IMG/VR virus record: IMGVR_UViG_3300023180_000193
Coordinates: 1 to 34,695 of that record
Origin: a virus
Direction: 5' to 3' (one strand)
DNA length: 34,695 nucleotides
Position numbers and translations under genes: made by a program. Below the pieces are notes generated by a model that searched no databases, was not told the DNA's origin, and saw only the letters and a program-made list of their open reading frames with translations. Positions 1-7,028 of this stretch are shown one piece after another (the first letter of the stretch is position 1; the number at the start of each line of letters is the position of its first letter).

Positions 1-1
1 C

Positions 2-301
2 GACAGAGTGCATCCAAAAGAATTTTTAGATCATTTGCCTAAATGGATGGTAGGTGTAGATGTGCTGTGGGGACATGGCTATGGGTTTGACATTACAATT
101 ATTGAAGATATGTGTCGCCAGTGCAGTAAACCTATTCCGTGGCAGTTTTGGCAGGTGCGTGATAGTCGCACGTTGTTTGCATTAGCCAAAACAGATCCTC
201 GTAAGAGTATGCAAACGGACTTGCACAATGCACTAGCAGATGCATATTTCCAAGCAAAAGGCGTACAAATGGTTTACAAAGAACTTGGAGTTACAAAATG
301 A
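2..301 (+). CDS. DEDD-family 3'-5' exonuclease (DexA-like), C-terminal fragment
   Basis: The reading frame is open from the left edge, so only the last 99 residues are here. Two nuclease motifs are visible: WGHGYGFDITIIEDM, matching the exo II pattern (GHxxxFDxxxL), and HNALADAYFQA, matching the exo III pattern (HxALxDAxxQ). Both belong to the RNase T / DnaQ-like DEDD fold; the first motif must lie outside the window. In T4 the comparable protein is DexA, which trims DNA 3' ends during host DNA breakdown. The stop overlaps the next start (ATGA), so the two are translationally coupled. The fold is fairly sure; DNA versus RNA substrate is not. Confidence 0.68.
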   Translation, partial: DRVHPKEFLDHLPKWMVGVDVLWGHGYGFDITIIEDMCRQCSKPIPWQFWQVRDSRTLFALAKTDPRKSMQTDLHNALADAYFQAKGVQMVYKELGVTK

Positions 302-525
302 CTATAGATGGGCTTACAACTGAACAATGTAAAATGTTGGATATCATGTGGGAAAAGGAAACCTGTGATGAATTGTTTGAATGGTTTCAAAGTTTGAGTG
401 AAGAAAAGTTTCATATGGCAATGACACTTCATCAAATGCTTACACATGAAATTCATGAAGAATTAGTAGAAAAAGGTACACAAGACGCTGTACAAATGTT
501 AACAAAAATTGGAGTAAAAGTATGA
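298..525 (+). CDS. Small hypothetical protein (75 aa)
   Basis: I do not recognise a family. The protein is acidic, rich in Glu and Met, and looks all-helical (LFEWFQSLSEEKFHMAMTLHQML). It has no signal peptide or membrane segment. The ATG overlaps the stop of the exonuclease and its own stop overlaps the next start (both ATGA), so it sits in a chain of coupled small genes. The coupling is the main evidence that it is expressed. Confidence 0.7.
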   Translation: MTIDGLTTEQCKMLDIMWEKETCDELFEWFQSLSEEKFHMAMTLHQMLTHEIHEELVEKGTQDAVQMLTKIGVKV

Positions 526-701
526 CAGACGGACCATTTAAATCAGCATTTGACGCTGATACAGACGGGGTAGTACGTCGAGAGATTATCACATATCGTA
601 TGAAAAATGGTATTATGGTAAAAGAAGAAGCAAGTCGTGATTATTACAAATCGGGTGACTATCATGATTCAAACAACAGTAAGCCTTTGGTTCACCAGTG
701 A
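522..701 (+). CDS. Small hypothetical protein (59 aa)
   Basis: This short frame starts at an ATG overlapping the upstream TGA (ATGA) and ends with a TGA that overlaps a GTG start downstream. The product is polar, with a predicted beta-hairpin-like stretch (REIITYRMKNGIMVKEEASRDYY), and has no membrane segment. Function is unknown. It fills what would otherwise be a 170-base gap in a fully packed operon, and the double start/stop overlap supports it. Confidence 0.62.
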   Translation: MTDGPFKSAFDADTDGVVRREIITYRMKNGIMVKEEASRDYYKSGDYHDSNNSKPLVHQ

Positions 702-862
702 TACGTTGGTATGATTATCCTATAGCATTTTTAGTAGCAGATGTAATGGCAACTGCTTTTTTCAGTATTCCTATTATAGGTGCGTTTGTTGCTTGGGGTA
801 TCTACGAAATGTGGAACTACATTTACATTCCTTGGAGGTATAATCAAGAATATGGAGAATAG
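698..862 (+). CDS. Small membrane protein (54 aa), GTG start
   Basis: A GTG overlapping the previous TGA (GTGA) opens a frame of 54 codons. The product begins MIRWYDYPIAFLVADVM and has one or two hydrophobic stretches (about residues 8-36: AFLVADVMATAFF and PIIGAFVAWGIY), then a Trp/Tyr-rich tail. This looks like a small inner-membrane protein. Similar WYDYP-starting small proteins occur in T4-like cyanophages as far as I remember. It overlaps the MazG-like gene by 11 bases. Function unknown. Confidence 0.6.
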   Translation: MIRWYDYPIAFLVADVMATAFFSIPIIGAFVAWGIYEMWNYIYIPWRYNQEYGE

Positions 863-1133
863 TCCTATAAACACACTACAACAGCTGATGACAATCACAA
901 TGGAAGAATGTGGAGAACTTACACAACGTTGTAGCAAAATAATGCGCAAGTATGAAACTTTAGACTTGATTGAAGAAGCGCAACGTGTTAAACTAGTGGA
1001 AGAATTAGGCGATGTATTTTGTATGATGGAACTGATGGTTGAACATGGAATCACAGACTGGATTGAACTACAGGATCGAGCAGACGTAAAAATAGAAAAA
1101 CTTAAGAAGTGGAGCACTCTAATCAATGAATAA
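852..1133 (+). CDS. MazG-like nucleotide pyrophosphohydrolase
   Basis: The 93-residue all-helical protein carries the metal-binding pattern of the MazG/HisE superfamily: EECGE near residue 19 and KLVEELGDVF near residue 49, followed by a terminal helix. MazG-type enzymes cleave NTPs to NMP and pyrophosphate. Phage versions have been proposed to affect host (p)ppGpp or to recycle nucleotides from degraded host DNA. The ATG at 852 is chosen because the longer frame from 780 would run far into the membrane-protein gene. It overlaps the next gene by 8 bases. Family is fairly sure; substrate is not visible. Confidence 0.8.
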   Translation: MENSPINTLQQLMTITMEECGELTQRCSKIMRKYETLDLIEEAQRVKLVEELGDVFCMMELMVEHGITDWIELQDRADVKIEKLKKWSTLINE

Positions 1134-1353
1134 GTTAATCGAAAATTTAATGAAATCGCCTGCTTGGCACGATCTACTAGATGCTGTTGTTGTAGAGCGT
1201 CTAAAAGATAGCAGAGATGTCTGCATTCAGGAGCGTGAGCGCCTTGATAAAATTGACAATCGCAAGCCATTTCAAGAAGAAGATTGGCAAAGCCTTGTGC
1301 AGGATATTCACGCACTGGACAGAATCATTGAATATTACGGTGGTAATCTTTGA
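1126..1353 (+). CDS. Small hypothetical protein (75 aa)
   Basis: A helical, charged protein (ERLKDSRDVCIQERERLDKI, then QSLVQDIHALDRIIEYYGGNL) that may form a coiled coil. No catalytic motif is visible. It overlaps the MazG-like gene upstream and a TTG-started frame downstream (TTGA), so it is part of the same coupled operon. Function unknown. Confidence 0.7.
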   Translation: MNKLIENLMKSPAWHDLLDAVVVERLKDSRDVCIQERERLDKIDNRKPFQEEDWQSLVQDIHALDRIIEYYGGNL

Positions 1354-1526
1354 CTAGACTTCGTAAGAAAAGACTGCTATTATTAGCAAGAGATGGCGGT
1401 GATCACAAACGTTGGTATAGTCAATACTGCGAACTAATAAAAGAAGGCTTGATTACTTGGCAAATTGGCATTGCCTTTTTAACAGATGAAGGCGCTATAG
1501 AATTGTATGAAATGGAAAACCAATGA
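1350..1526 (+). CDS. Small hypothetical protein (58 aa), TTG start
   Basis: A TTG overlapping the upstream TGA opens a 58-codon frame that ends in a TGA overlapping the next ATG. The product starts with a basic stretch (MTRLRKKRLLLLARDGG) and continues WYSQYCELIKEGLITWQIGIAF. No family is recognised. Without it there would be an unexplained gap of about 170 bases in an operon with no other gaps. The rare TTG start lowers confidence. Confidence 0.5.
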   Translation: MTRLRKKRLLLLARDGGDHKRWYSQYCELIKEGLITWQIGIAFLTDEGAIELYEMENQ

Positions 1527-1708
1527 AAGTAACAATGTGCGATCCTCCTAGTGGTTGGAAGTATGGATTTCCTAAACCGTTGCCAGCAGACTTGGGCGAA
1601 GATGAAAGTATCATTCCTTGGCTGTTGAGTGAGGGATATCCGCAGAAAGAGATTGACAACTGCGGCAAACACTTTTATTGTAGATATTGGGAACAGGAAG
1701 AAGAATGA
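1523..1708 (+). CDS. Conserved small phage protein (61 aa)
   Basis: The protein reads MKVTMCDPPSGWKYGFPKPL and later GYPQKEIDNCGKHFYCRYWEQEEE. I recall similar short proteins next to clamp-loader genes in T4-like cyanophages, but no function. It contains four Cys, not in a clear zinc pattern. The start overlaps the upstream stop (ATGA) and the stop overlaps gp44 by 4 bases, so it is coupled to the replication gene. Confidence 0.7.
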   Translation: MKVTMCDPPSGWKYGFPKPLPADLGEDESIIPWLLSEGYPQKEIDNCGKHFYCRYWEQEEE

Positions 1709-2619
1709 AAGAATTATGGGTAGAAAAATATCGTCCAAAGACGGTAGAAGGATATGTGTTTAGAGATGACGCACAAAGAAATCAAGTCAAAACATGGATC
1801 AAAGATAAAACTATTCCGCATTTGCTTTTTAGTGGCAATGCTGGGATTGGTAAAACTACTCTTGCTAAACTACTTTTTAACGAACTCGATGTAAATCCGC
1901 TGGACATTTTAGAAATCAACGCAAGTCGCACAAACTCAGTAGATGACGTGCGAGACAAGATTGTTGCGTTTGTACAAATGATTCCGTTTGGTGACTTTAA
2001 GGTTGTGTTGTTGGACGAGGCTGATTACTTGTCACCAAACGCACAGGCAGCATTGCGTGGTGTTATGGAAGAATATCACAGCACAGCAAGATTTATTTTA
2101 ACATGTAATTATCCAAATAGAATTATTCCAGCAATTCATAGTAGATGTCAAGGCTTCCACATTGCTAAGATTGACCAAACAGAGTTTACAGCAAGAGTTG
2201 CAGAGATTCTTATCACAGAAGGTATTACTCCAGACTTAGATACACTTGACACATATGTAAAAGCAACATATCCAGACTTGCGCAAGTGTATCAACATGGT
2301 ACAAATGAATTCAGTTGAAGGTAAACTTGTAAGCCCACAAGAAGGTGATAGTGGCGAGAGTGACTGGAAACTGGATATGGTAGAATTATTTAAAGCAGGT
2401 AAAATTGGTGATGCACGTAAGTTGTTATGTGGATCTGTACGTGCAGAAGAAATGGAAGAAATTTACCGTTGGCTTTATGATAACATTGAATTGTTCGGAA
2501 GTGAGGATAAACAAGATCAAGCAGTGCTAATTATTAAGCAAGGACTTGTTGATCACACACTTGTAGTAGATCCAGAAATTAATCTTGCAGCAACACTAAT
2601 TAGATTAGGAGCATTATGA
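1705..2619 (+). CDS. 44: Sliding-clamp loader large subunit gp44
   Basis: This 304-residue AAA+ ATPase matches the T4 gp44 / RFC small-subunit family. Visible motifs are the N-terminal ELWVEKYRPKTVEGYV box, Walker A GNAGIGKTT (44-52), Walker B VVLLDEAD (100-107), a sensor-1 TCNYPNRI stretch and the SRC arginine-finger motif (146-148). It would load the ring clamp gp45 onto primer-template DNA together with gp62. ATG 1705 is chosen over the frame's earlier GTG because it overlaps the preceding stop and begins with the conserved MKELWVEKYRP. Unusually, gp62, gp45 and regA are not adjacent: a P-loop kinase follows with a 4-base overlap. Confidence 0.96.
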   Translation: MKELWVEKYRPKTVEGYVFRDDAQRNQVKTWIKDKTIPHLLFSGNAGIGKTTLAKLLFNELDVNPLDILEINASRTNSVDDVRDKIVAFVQMIPFGDFKVVLLDEADYLSPNAQAALRGVMEEYHSTARFILTCNYPNRIIPAIHSRCQGFHIAKIDQTEFTARVAEILITEGITPDLDTLDTYVKATYPDLRKCINMVQMNSVEGKLVSPQEGDSGESDWKLDMVELFKAGKIGDARKLLCGSVRAEEMEEIYRWLYDNIELFGSEDKQDQAVLIIKQGLVDHTLVVDPEINLAATLIRLGAL

Positions 2620-3032
2620 AAATTTTAATTATGGGATTGCCAGGTAGTGGTAAAACACATCTGGCCGAACGTTTACAAAAACATTTAAATTGTGCATGGT
2701 TCAATGCGGACGAAGTAAGACATATGGCGAATGACTGGGAATTTAGTGAAGACGCTCGTATTAGACAAGCACGCCGTATGAAAAATATAGCAGATTATGA
2801 AAAAGGATGTGGCAGAGATGTAATCTGTGATTTTGTTTGTCCTACTAAAATGACACGTTACATTTTTGAAGCAGATTACGTAATATGGATGAATACAATT
2901 ATAGCAGGCAGATTCCAAGACACAAATAAAATGTTTGAAGAACCTGAAAATGCCAATTTAGTTATTGACAAATTTTTATCTGACGACGAAATAGCAAGTT
3001 TAGTAAATGTAATTGCAGGAGTACATGCTTAA
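2616..3032 (+). CDS. P-loop kinase resembling adenylylsulfate (APS) kinase CysC
   Basis: A 138-residue protein with Walker A GLPGSGKT (7-14), a NADEVR box where APS kinases have (D)GDxxR, then FSEDARIRQARRM resembling the CysC FSxxDRxENxRR signature, and a VICDFVCP strand where CysC has a VIxAxISP strand. APS kinase makes PAPS, the sulfate donor for sulfotransferases. It is shorter than bacterial CysC (about 200 aa) and the C-terminal lid is reduced, so another small-molecule or polynucleotide kinase activity is possible. It overlaps gp44 by 4 bases and the nucleotidyltransferase by 1 base. A sulfotransferase-like gene at 18,847 gives it a plausible partner. Confidence 0.78.
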   Translation: MKILIMGLPGSGKTHLAERLQKHLNCAWFNADEVRHMANDWEFSEDARIRQARRMKNIADYEKGCGRDVICDFVCPTKMTRYIFEADYVIWMNTIIAGRFQDTNKMFEEPENANLVIDKFLSDDEIASLVNVIAGVHA

Positions 3033-3442
3033 TGTTTGATTGGAAAAAACCTACAGCACAGATGCTAGGCCGTTGGCAGCCATGGCATAATGGACACACA
3101 GCACTATTTAAAAAAGCACTTGCAGAAACTGGACAAGTTTGTATTATGGTACGTGATGTTGGAGGTATTGTAGGTGAAGATGCAGGAGCAGGACGTACAG
3201 CAACACAAGATGATAATCCATTTCGTTGGAATCAAGTTAGACAAAATATTGTTGCAGGACTAGCAGAACATAACTTTACAGAAGGAGTTGAGTATGTTAT
3301 CATGCAAGTGCCTAACATTGTAGATATTAGTTATGGTCGTGGAGTAGGTTACACATTTACACAGCATGACTTAGGTGACGAAATACATAACATTAGTGCA
3401 ACTAAAATTAGAGCTAAAATGAGAGAAGAAGGAAAGTTATGA
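3032..3442 (+). CDS. HxGH nucleotidyltransferase (cytidylyltransferase-like fold)
   Basis: The 136-residue protein shows the two signature motifs of the nucleotidyltransferase superfamily: [10 protein letters not shown] near the N terminus (HxGH) and [10 protein letters not shown] near the C terminus (ISxTxIR). Members join a nucleotide to a phosphate or sulfate group; NMN adenylyltransferase (NadM-like) is the closest pattern I know. ATP sulfurylase belongs to the same fold, which is notable because a CysC-like kinase lies directly upstream (1-base overlap). The substrate cannot be read from the sequence. The stop overlaps the ferredoxin start (ATGA). Confidence 0.82.
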   Translation: MFDWKKPTAQMLGRWQPWHNGHTALFKKALAETGQVCIMVRDVGGIVGEDAGAGRTATQDDNPFRWNQVRQNIVAGLAEHNFTEGVEYVIMQVPNIVDISYGRGVGYTFTQHDLGDEIHNISATKIRAKMREEGKL

Positions 3443-3780
3443 CATATATTGTAAATGATCAATGTATACGTTGTAAGCATATGGATTGCGTAGAAGTATG
3501 TCCAGTAGATTGTTTTTATGAAGGCGAAAACATGCTGGTAATTAATCCAATTGAATGTATTGACTGCGGTGTTTGTGAACCCGAATGTCCTGCAGACGCT
3601 ATCCAAGCAGACACAGCACCTGGTGCAAAACCTTGGGTAGAATTTAATAAAAAATGGAGTGATATTTGGCCTAATATTACCGAAATGCGTAAAGAAGATG
3701 TGCCAGTGGATGCAGAAGATTGGCATGGTGTAAAAGGCAAAATGCAATATTTTAGTGAGGAACCAGGGCGTGGTGACTAA
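3439..3780 (+). CDS. fdxA: 7Fe-8S ferredoxin (FdxA type)
   Basis: The 113-residue protein has nine Cys at positions 9, 12, 17, 21, 25, 40, 43, 46 and 50. This is the spacing of Azotobacter FdI-type ferredoxins, which hold one [3Fe-4S] and one [4Fe-4S] cluster. The C-terminal part ([26 protein letters not shown]) also matches alphaproteobacterial FdxA, so this is a full-length bacterial ferredoxin and not just a cluster domain. It would be a low-potential electron carrier in the cytoplasm. It is coupled to the nucleotidyltransferase by ATGA. Three radical SAM enzymes in this window are possible clients (inference). It is probably host-derived. Confidence 0.95.
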   Translation: MTYIVNDQCIRCKHMDCVEVCPVDCFYEGENMLVINPIECIDCGVCEPECPADAIQADTAPGAKPWVEFNKKWSDIWPNITEMRKEDVPVDAEDWHGVKGKMQYFSEEPGRGD

Positions 3781-3955
3781 AAATAAAAAACTAGTAAATG
3801 ACATAGTGCGTATCAGCGTACTAGAAGAAGAAATAGCATATTACAAAACGCTACTGCAACCACATGATACAGGACACATTAACACAACTATTAGTTTCCT
3901 AAGTCAAAGAATATCAAACATTAAAGGAGAGTTAGCCGGATGGCCGTTCGATTAG
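3773..3955 (+). CDS. Conserved small phage protein (about 60 aa), GTG start
   Basis: The protein is a short helical hairpin: [21 protein letters not shown], then [19 protein letters not shown]. The PHDTGHI motif with flanking helices occurs in small proteins of T4-like cyanophages as I recall; the function is unknown. All candidate starts are GTG (3755, 3770, 3773). I chose 3773, about 12 bases after a GAGG, but the others are possible. It overlaps the end of fdxA and the beginning of thyX. Confidence 0.62.
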   Translation: MTKNKKLVNDIVRISVLEEEIAYYKTLLQPHDTGHINTTISFLSQRISNIKGELAGWPFD

Positions 3956-4626
3956 TAAGTTACACAAAAGCAACAGAAGAGTTTGTAAAAGAAGGAATCA
4001 ATAACGATGACTTGTTGGATTTGGTTGCATTTTGTGCCAGGGTAAGCAATCCTGCAAATCAAATGAATAGCGAAACAAGTGAGAAACTTGTAAAGTATTT
4101 GATCAAACATGCACACTGGAGCCCACTAGAAATGGTAAACGTATGTATGGAGATTGATACAACTCGTGATATTGCGCACCAAATTGTGCGTCATCGTAGT
4201 TTTGCATTCCAAGAGTTTTCACAACGGTATGCCAATCCAGAAGAAATGGGTGATATGTTTGTTGTGCGTGAAGCAAGACTGCAAGATCAAAAAAATAGAC
4301 AAAACTCTATTGATACTGACGACGATGTATTAAAAGACAAATGGGAAGAATTACAACAAGACGTCATGTTTGCTGCTGGTAAAGCCTATAAGTGGGCTAT
4401 AGAAAATGGAATTGCTAAAGAACAAGCTCGTGCAGTTTTACCAGAAGGATGTACAAAAACACGTCTTTACATGAATGGTACACTGCGTAGTTGGATTCAT
4501 TACATTGAGTTGCGAGGTGCTAATGGAACACAAAAAGAACACATGGAAATCGCTTGGGAGTGTGCTAAAGTCATCTCAGAGATATTTCCTCTCGCATCGG
4601 AACTCACAGATGCCGCCAATCATTGA
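3940..4626 (+). CDS. thyX: Flavin-dependent thymidylate synthase ThyX
   Basis: A 228-residue protein with the ThyX signature RHRSFAFQEFSQRY (84-97; RHRx7S pattern), which binds FAD and dUMP. Other ThyX-like stretches are HAHWSPLEM, ARAVLPEGC and the C-terminal LRSWIHYIELR. It makes dTMP from dUMP with methylene-THF and NADPH and supplies thymidine for phage DNA. It is common in marine phages, including those of hosts that themselves use ThyX. The start has a strong AAGGAGA 9 bases upstream and overlaps the previous gene by 16 bases. It overlaps the next gene by 17 bases. Confidence 0.97.
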   Translation: MAVRLVSYTKATEEFVKEGINNDDLLDLVAFCARVSNPANQMNSETSEKLVKYLIKHAHWSPLEMVNVCMEIDTTRDIAHQIVRHRSFAFQEFSQRYANPEEMGDMFVVREARLQDQKNRQNSIDTDDDVLKDKWEELQQDVMFAAGKAYKWAIENGIAKEQARAVLPEGCTKTRLYMNGTLRSWIHYIELRGANGTQKEHMEIAWECAKVISEIFPLASELTDAANH

Positions 4627-4903
4627 AGTAGATGTAGAATGGACTGAACACTACGCATGGTGGCCTGTGCGTAGCAGTTTCAGCAAAAAGCGCATCTGGT
4701 TTAAAAAATATCACGTAGGTGAAATATTTTATGATGCAATGGGTAGGCCACCTATAAAGGAAAAAAGTTGGAAACTCATTTATACTGAAAATGAGTATTT
4801 GATGTACCTTTTAAAACAGGATGAAAAATATAATCATCCTTTAGATCAGCCGCCTTTATTTATTAGTAGTAGGGGACGTAGTGGCCCCCTACCTGGGTAT
4901 TAA
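4610..4903 (+). CDS. Hypothetical protein (97 aa)
   Basis: An aromatic-rich small protein (EHYAWWPVRSSFSKKRIWF, then WKLIYTENEYLMYLLKQ) with no known motif. ATG 4610 lies inside the end of thyX; the longer upstream frame is only a shadow of thyX. Its stop overlaps the minus-strand phoH stop by 3 bases, so two convergent operons meet here with no intergenic space. A GC-rich inverted repeat lies in its 3' end (4869-4892). Confidence 0.72.
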   Translation: MPPIIEVDVEWTEHYAWWPVRSSFSKKRIWFKKYHVGEIFYDAMGRPPIKEKSWKLIYTENEYLMYLLKQDEKYNHPLDQPPLFISSRGRSGPLPGY

Positions 4904-5619
4904 GCATCTCCGTAAATAGTAAGAACTTCTTTTACCGCTTCATGTCTTTCAATATCTCCTTGAACAAAATGACATACAGCAATGTGTTGTGTGTCAGACT
5001 TTTCTAAATGGTTAACAAAATCAATAAGTCCGTTGTCTTTTAAGCGATCTGCTTGTGCTAAATCACCAGTGACAACCATTTTACTACCGTGACCTATACG
5101 TGTTAGTAGCATTTTCATTTGGTTAGGAGTTGCATTTTGCATTTCATCTGCAATTATGTAACTATTTTTAAAAGTGCGTCCTCTCATGTATGCCAAAGGA
5201 GATATTTCGATTACACCTTCTTTAATCATTCCTTCTATTTCATTTGAATAAAAATATTCACGGAATACATCAAAAATAGGTCGTGTCCATGGTGCCATTT
5301 TTTCTTCTAATGTACCTGGAAGAAATCCTAAATCTTCATCTGCACTAACTGCCGGTCTTGTAACAATAATCTTATCTACTTCTTTTTCAAAAAAACTTTT
5401 TACAGCAGCCTGTACTGCAAGCATAGTTTTACCTGTACCTGCTGGACCTATTCCAAAGACAATGTCTTTACCCGGTTCCAGTAACTTTAGTACATACGTT
5501 TCTTGATTTCTATTTCTTGGTATTATGTCTATGTTATGTTGTTTCTTTGGTAGGAAATTGTTTATTCTAACAACATTGTTGTTAAATGATTGTTGCCTTT
5601 TGGCTTTTGCTTTACCCAT
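4900..5619 (-). CDS. phoH: PhoH-like ATPase
   Basis: A 239-residue P-loop ATPase of the PhoH family: Walker A GPAGTGKT (58-65), the family motif TRPAV (87-91), GFLPG, Walker B IIADEMQN (155-162) and TGDLAQAD (184-191). PhoH proteins are frequent in marine phages; an RNA-related helicase or ATPase role has been suggested, and the phage function is unresolved. The start has a near-perfect AAGGAGG ribosome-binding site 7 bases upstream (complement of 5626-5632). It is one of only two minus-strand genes here and is divergent from the 5775 gene. Its 5' leader would contain the hairpin at 5641-5678. Confidence 0.94.
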   Translation of the reverse strand: MGKAKAKRQQSFNNNVVRINNFLPKKQHNIDIIPRNRNQETYVLKLLEPGKDIVFGIGPAGTGKTMLAVQAAVKSFFEKEVDKIIVTRPAVSADEDLGFLPGTLEEKMAPWTRPIFDVFREYFYSNEIEGMIKEGVIEISPLAYMRGRTFKNSYIIADEMQNATPNQMKMLLTRIGHGSKMVVTGDLAQADRLKDNGLIDFVNHLEKSDTQHIAVCHFVQGDIERHEAVKEVLTIYGDA

Positions 5620-5640
5620 TAAGTCCTCCTTAAAATGGTT

Positions 5641-5678
5641 TAGCAGGTGTTTCCTAGTGCAGGAAACCTTTCCTGCTA
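5641..5678. other. Two-tier hairpin upstream of phoH
   Basis: An inner stem GTTTCCT (5649-5655) pairs with AGGAAAC (5661-5667) around a 5-base loop. An outer stem TAGCAGG (5641-5647) pairs with CCTGCTA (5672-5678), with a small asymmetric internal loop. It sits between divergent promoters and phoH. No run of T follows on either strand, so a simple terminator is unlikely. A structured phoH leader or a protein-binding operator fits better. Confidence 0.6.
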
Positions 5679-5716
5679 AGGTATTTACTTTTCTAATCTA
5701 AATCATTAAGTGCGTA

Positions 5717-5745
5717 TTGAACTTTTTTTATATGTATGTTATAAT
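5717..5745 (+). promoter_or_regulatory. Sigma70-type promoter
   Basis: TTGAAC (5717-5722) is followed by 17 bases and a perfect TATAAT (5740-5745). Transcription would start near 5752 and reach the ATG at 5775. This is one of the best host-type promoters in the window and lies immediately before a late-type motif. Confidence 0.65.
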
Positions 5746-5746
5746 T

Positions 5747-5754
5747 GATAAATA
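5747..5754 (+). promoter_or_regulatory. T4-type late promoter candidate (GATAAATA)
   Basis: GATAAATA differs from the T4 late consensus TATAAATA at one base. By T4 geometry transcription would begin near 5760, 15 bases before the ATG at 5775, with GAGG as ribosome-binding site. It is in tandem with the sigma70-type promoter. Confidence 0.55.
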
Positions 5755-5774
5755 TATTAAATTGAGGAAATACC

Positions 5775-6296
5775 ATGAGCCAAGTACTAGATCAGTTAGA
5801 GGTAATTAAAAATTTAGAATCTATATATGATAGCGATTATGCATTTCGTGTATTAAAAGATTTTGAAAGAGTCATAGATGAATTGAACATCTATGTGTAT
5901 AAAAATTGGGAAAACGGTGAACTAGTACAAGGACCAAATGTTGACAGACATTGGGTTAGTTGTATGTTTATGTGGCCTCGTGATGAAATGCCAGATCCAA
6001 CTGGTGGCAAAAGATTAGCTGATTATGATTGCCAAGTTAAATATGGCAAAGGCGATATACTTGTTCCTCGTCAAATTAAGACACCAGATGATTTCCGTCC
6101 AGGCACTAAAAAAGGTAAGCTAGACAAAAAAGAAGTATGGTTTGTAAAAATTAGTATGCCTAAAAAATTAATTGCAGACATATATGGTGGTGCAATGCCT
6201 ATTGAAAAATTAGAAACTGAAGAAATTACTCCGGCTACAGGTGATGCAATGGCTGCACCAGCTGACACAGGAAATGTTGATTTAGGAGGTTTATAA
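5775..6296 (+). CDS. Conserved T4-like phage protein (173 aa), possibly structural
   Basis: A soluble protein with a highly conserved-looking core (RHWVSCMFMWPRDEMPDPTG, RLADYDCQVKYGKG, DDFRPGTKKGKLDKKEVWF) and a low-complexity Ala/Thr-rich tail. I recall close relatives in marine T4-like phages, where they are hypothetical or virion-associated; I cannot assign a function. It is the first gene after the tandem early/late promoters, and its last base overlaps the next ATG. Confidence 0.8.
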   Translation: MSQVLDQLEVIKNLESIYDSDYAFRVLKDFERVIDELNIYVYKNWENGELVQGPNVDRHWVSCMFMWPRDEMPDPTGGKRLADYDCQVKYGKGDILVPRQIKTPDDFRPGTKKGKLDKKEVWFVKISMPKKLIADIYGGAMPIEKLETEEITPATGDAMAAPADTGNVDLGGL

Positions 6297-7015
6297 TGGG
6301 TTTACGTGCAGGTGATTTAAGAGATTTAGTTTATGACATTTTTGAAATAGACTCTTACAAAAGCAAAATGGGCGATGATGCTGATATTGTAGTTGTGAGT
6401 TTTGATGTAAAACAAAAAGAAGCAGCAAAAGATTTGGTAAATTTTATAGAAACTGCACATGATTTTGTGTTAGATGCCGATCACACACCTGGAGAAGTAG
6501 ATACAGGTGTTTACAAAGTTTTTGTTGAGATTGATAGAAATAGAGATATTACTAAAAATATAATGGATATGGTAGAAGGTTTAAAAAACCTAACAGATCA
6601 AGATTTTAGATACAGATATCATAAAGCATTTAGAAGTCAAGATGTAACAGAAGACAATTTAAGTGTATCTGTTCCTGTTGACGCAGACAGCTATAATGTT
6701 GCTGTCTTAGAAAACAAAATGAATAGTTACAAAGAATTCTTTAGTAATAGTTTTGTAGATGATATAACATTGCTAGAAAACAAACTTACAATAAAAAAAG
6801 TTTACGCAGATCCTGTACAATTTGTGTTTAAAGATTTTGGTGATCGCGAAACTATGTTAGAAAATATTAAGGAAAAAATTAACGTTAACGACTATGCTGA
6901 AATTCTATTCTTAACTAAATATGTTGGAGATTACAATATTACAAAGTTTGGTAAAAGAACATTAACATTTGAAAACAAAGACAAGATACTAGTAGTAGAA
7001 AGACACCCCCAATAA
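6296..7015 (+). CDS. Conserved T4-like phage protein (239 aa), possibly structural
   Basis: The protein begins LRAGDLRDLVYDIFEIDSYKSK and ends LFLTKYVGDYNITKFGKRTL and FENKDKILVVERHP. These stretches match a conserved protein of marine T4-like phages that I remember, usually found next to the preceding gene and near phoH. No enzyme motif is seen; it is mixed alpha/beta and acidic. A virion-component role is possible from its position downstream of a late-type promoter. It is coupled by a 1-base overlap to the 5775 gene. Confidence 0.8.
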   Translation: MGLRAGDLRDLVYDIFEIDSYKSKMGDDADIVVVSFDVKQKEAAKDLVNFIETAHDFVLDADHTPGEVDTGVYKVFVEIDRNRDITKNIMDMVEGLKNLTDQDFRYRYHKAFRSQDVTEDNLSVSVPVDADSYNVAVLENKMNSYKEFFSNSFVDDITLLENKLTIKKVYADPVQFVFKDFGDRETMLENIKEKINVNDYAEILFLTKYVGDYNITKFGKRTLTFENKDKILVVERHPQ

Positions 7016-7028
7016 TAACAATAATAAA

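Noticed and set aside
731-1315. Long minus-strand open frame opposite the MazG-like gene
   Set aside because: Composition is that of an antisense shadow and it opposes four tightly coupled plus-strand genes, one with a known family.
2616-3442. Reading the kinase and nucleotidyltransferase as a sulfate-assimilation pathway for the host
   Set aside because: The nucleotidyltransferase has the [10 protein letters not shown] form typical of NadM-like enzymes and not the ATP sulfurylase form, and no reductase genes are present.
4869-4892. GTAGGGG / CCCCTAC inverted repeat at the convergent gene ends as a terminator
   Set aside because: The stem is GC-rich, but no T run follows on either strand and it is wholly coding. 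It may slow polymerase, but I cannot call it a terminator.
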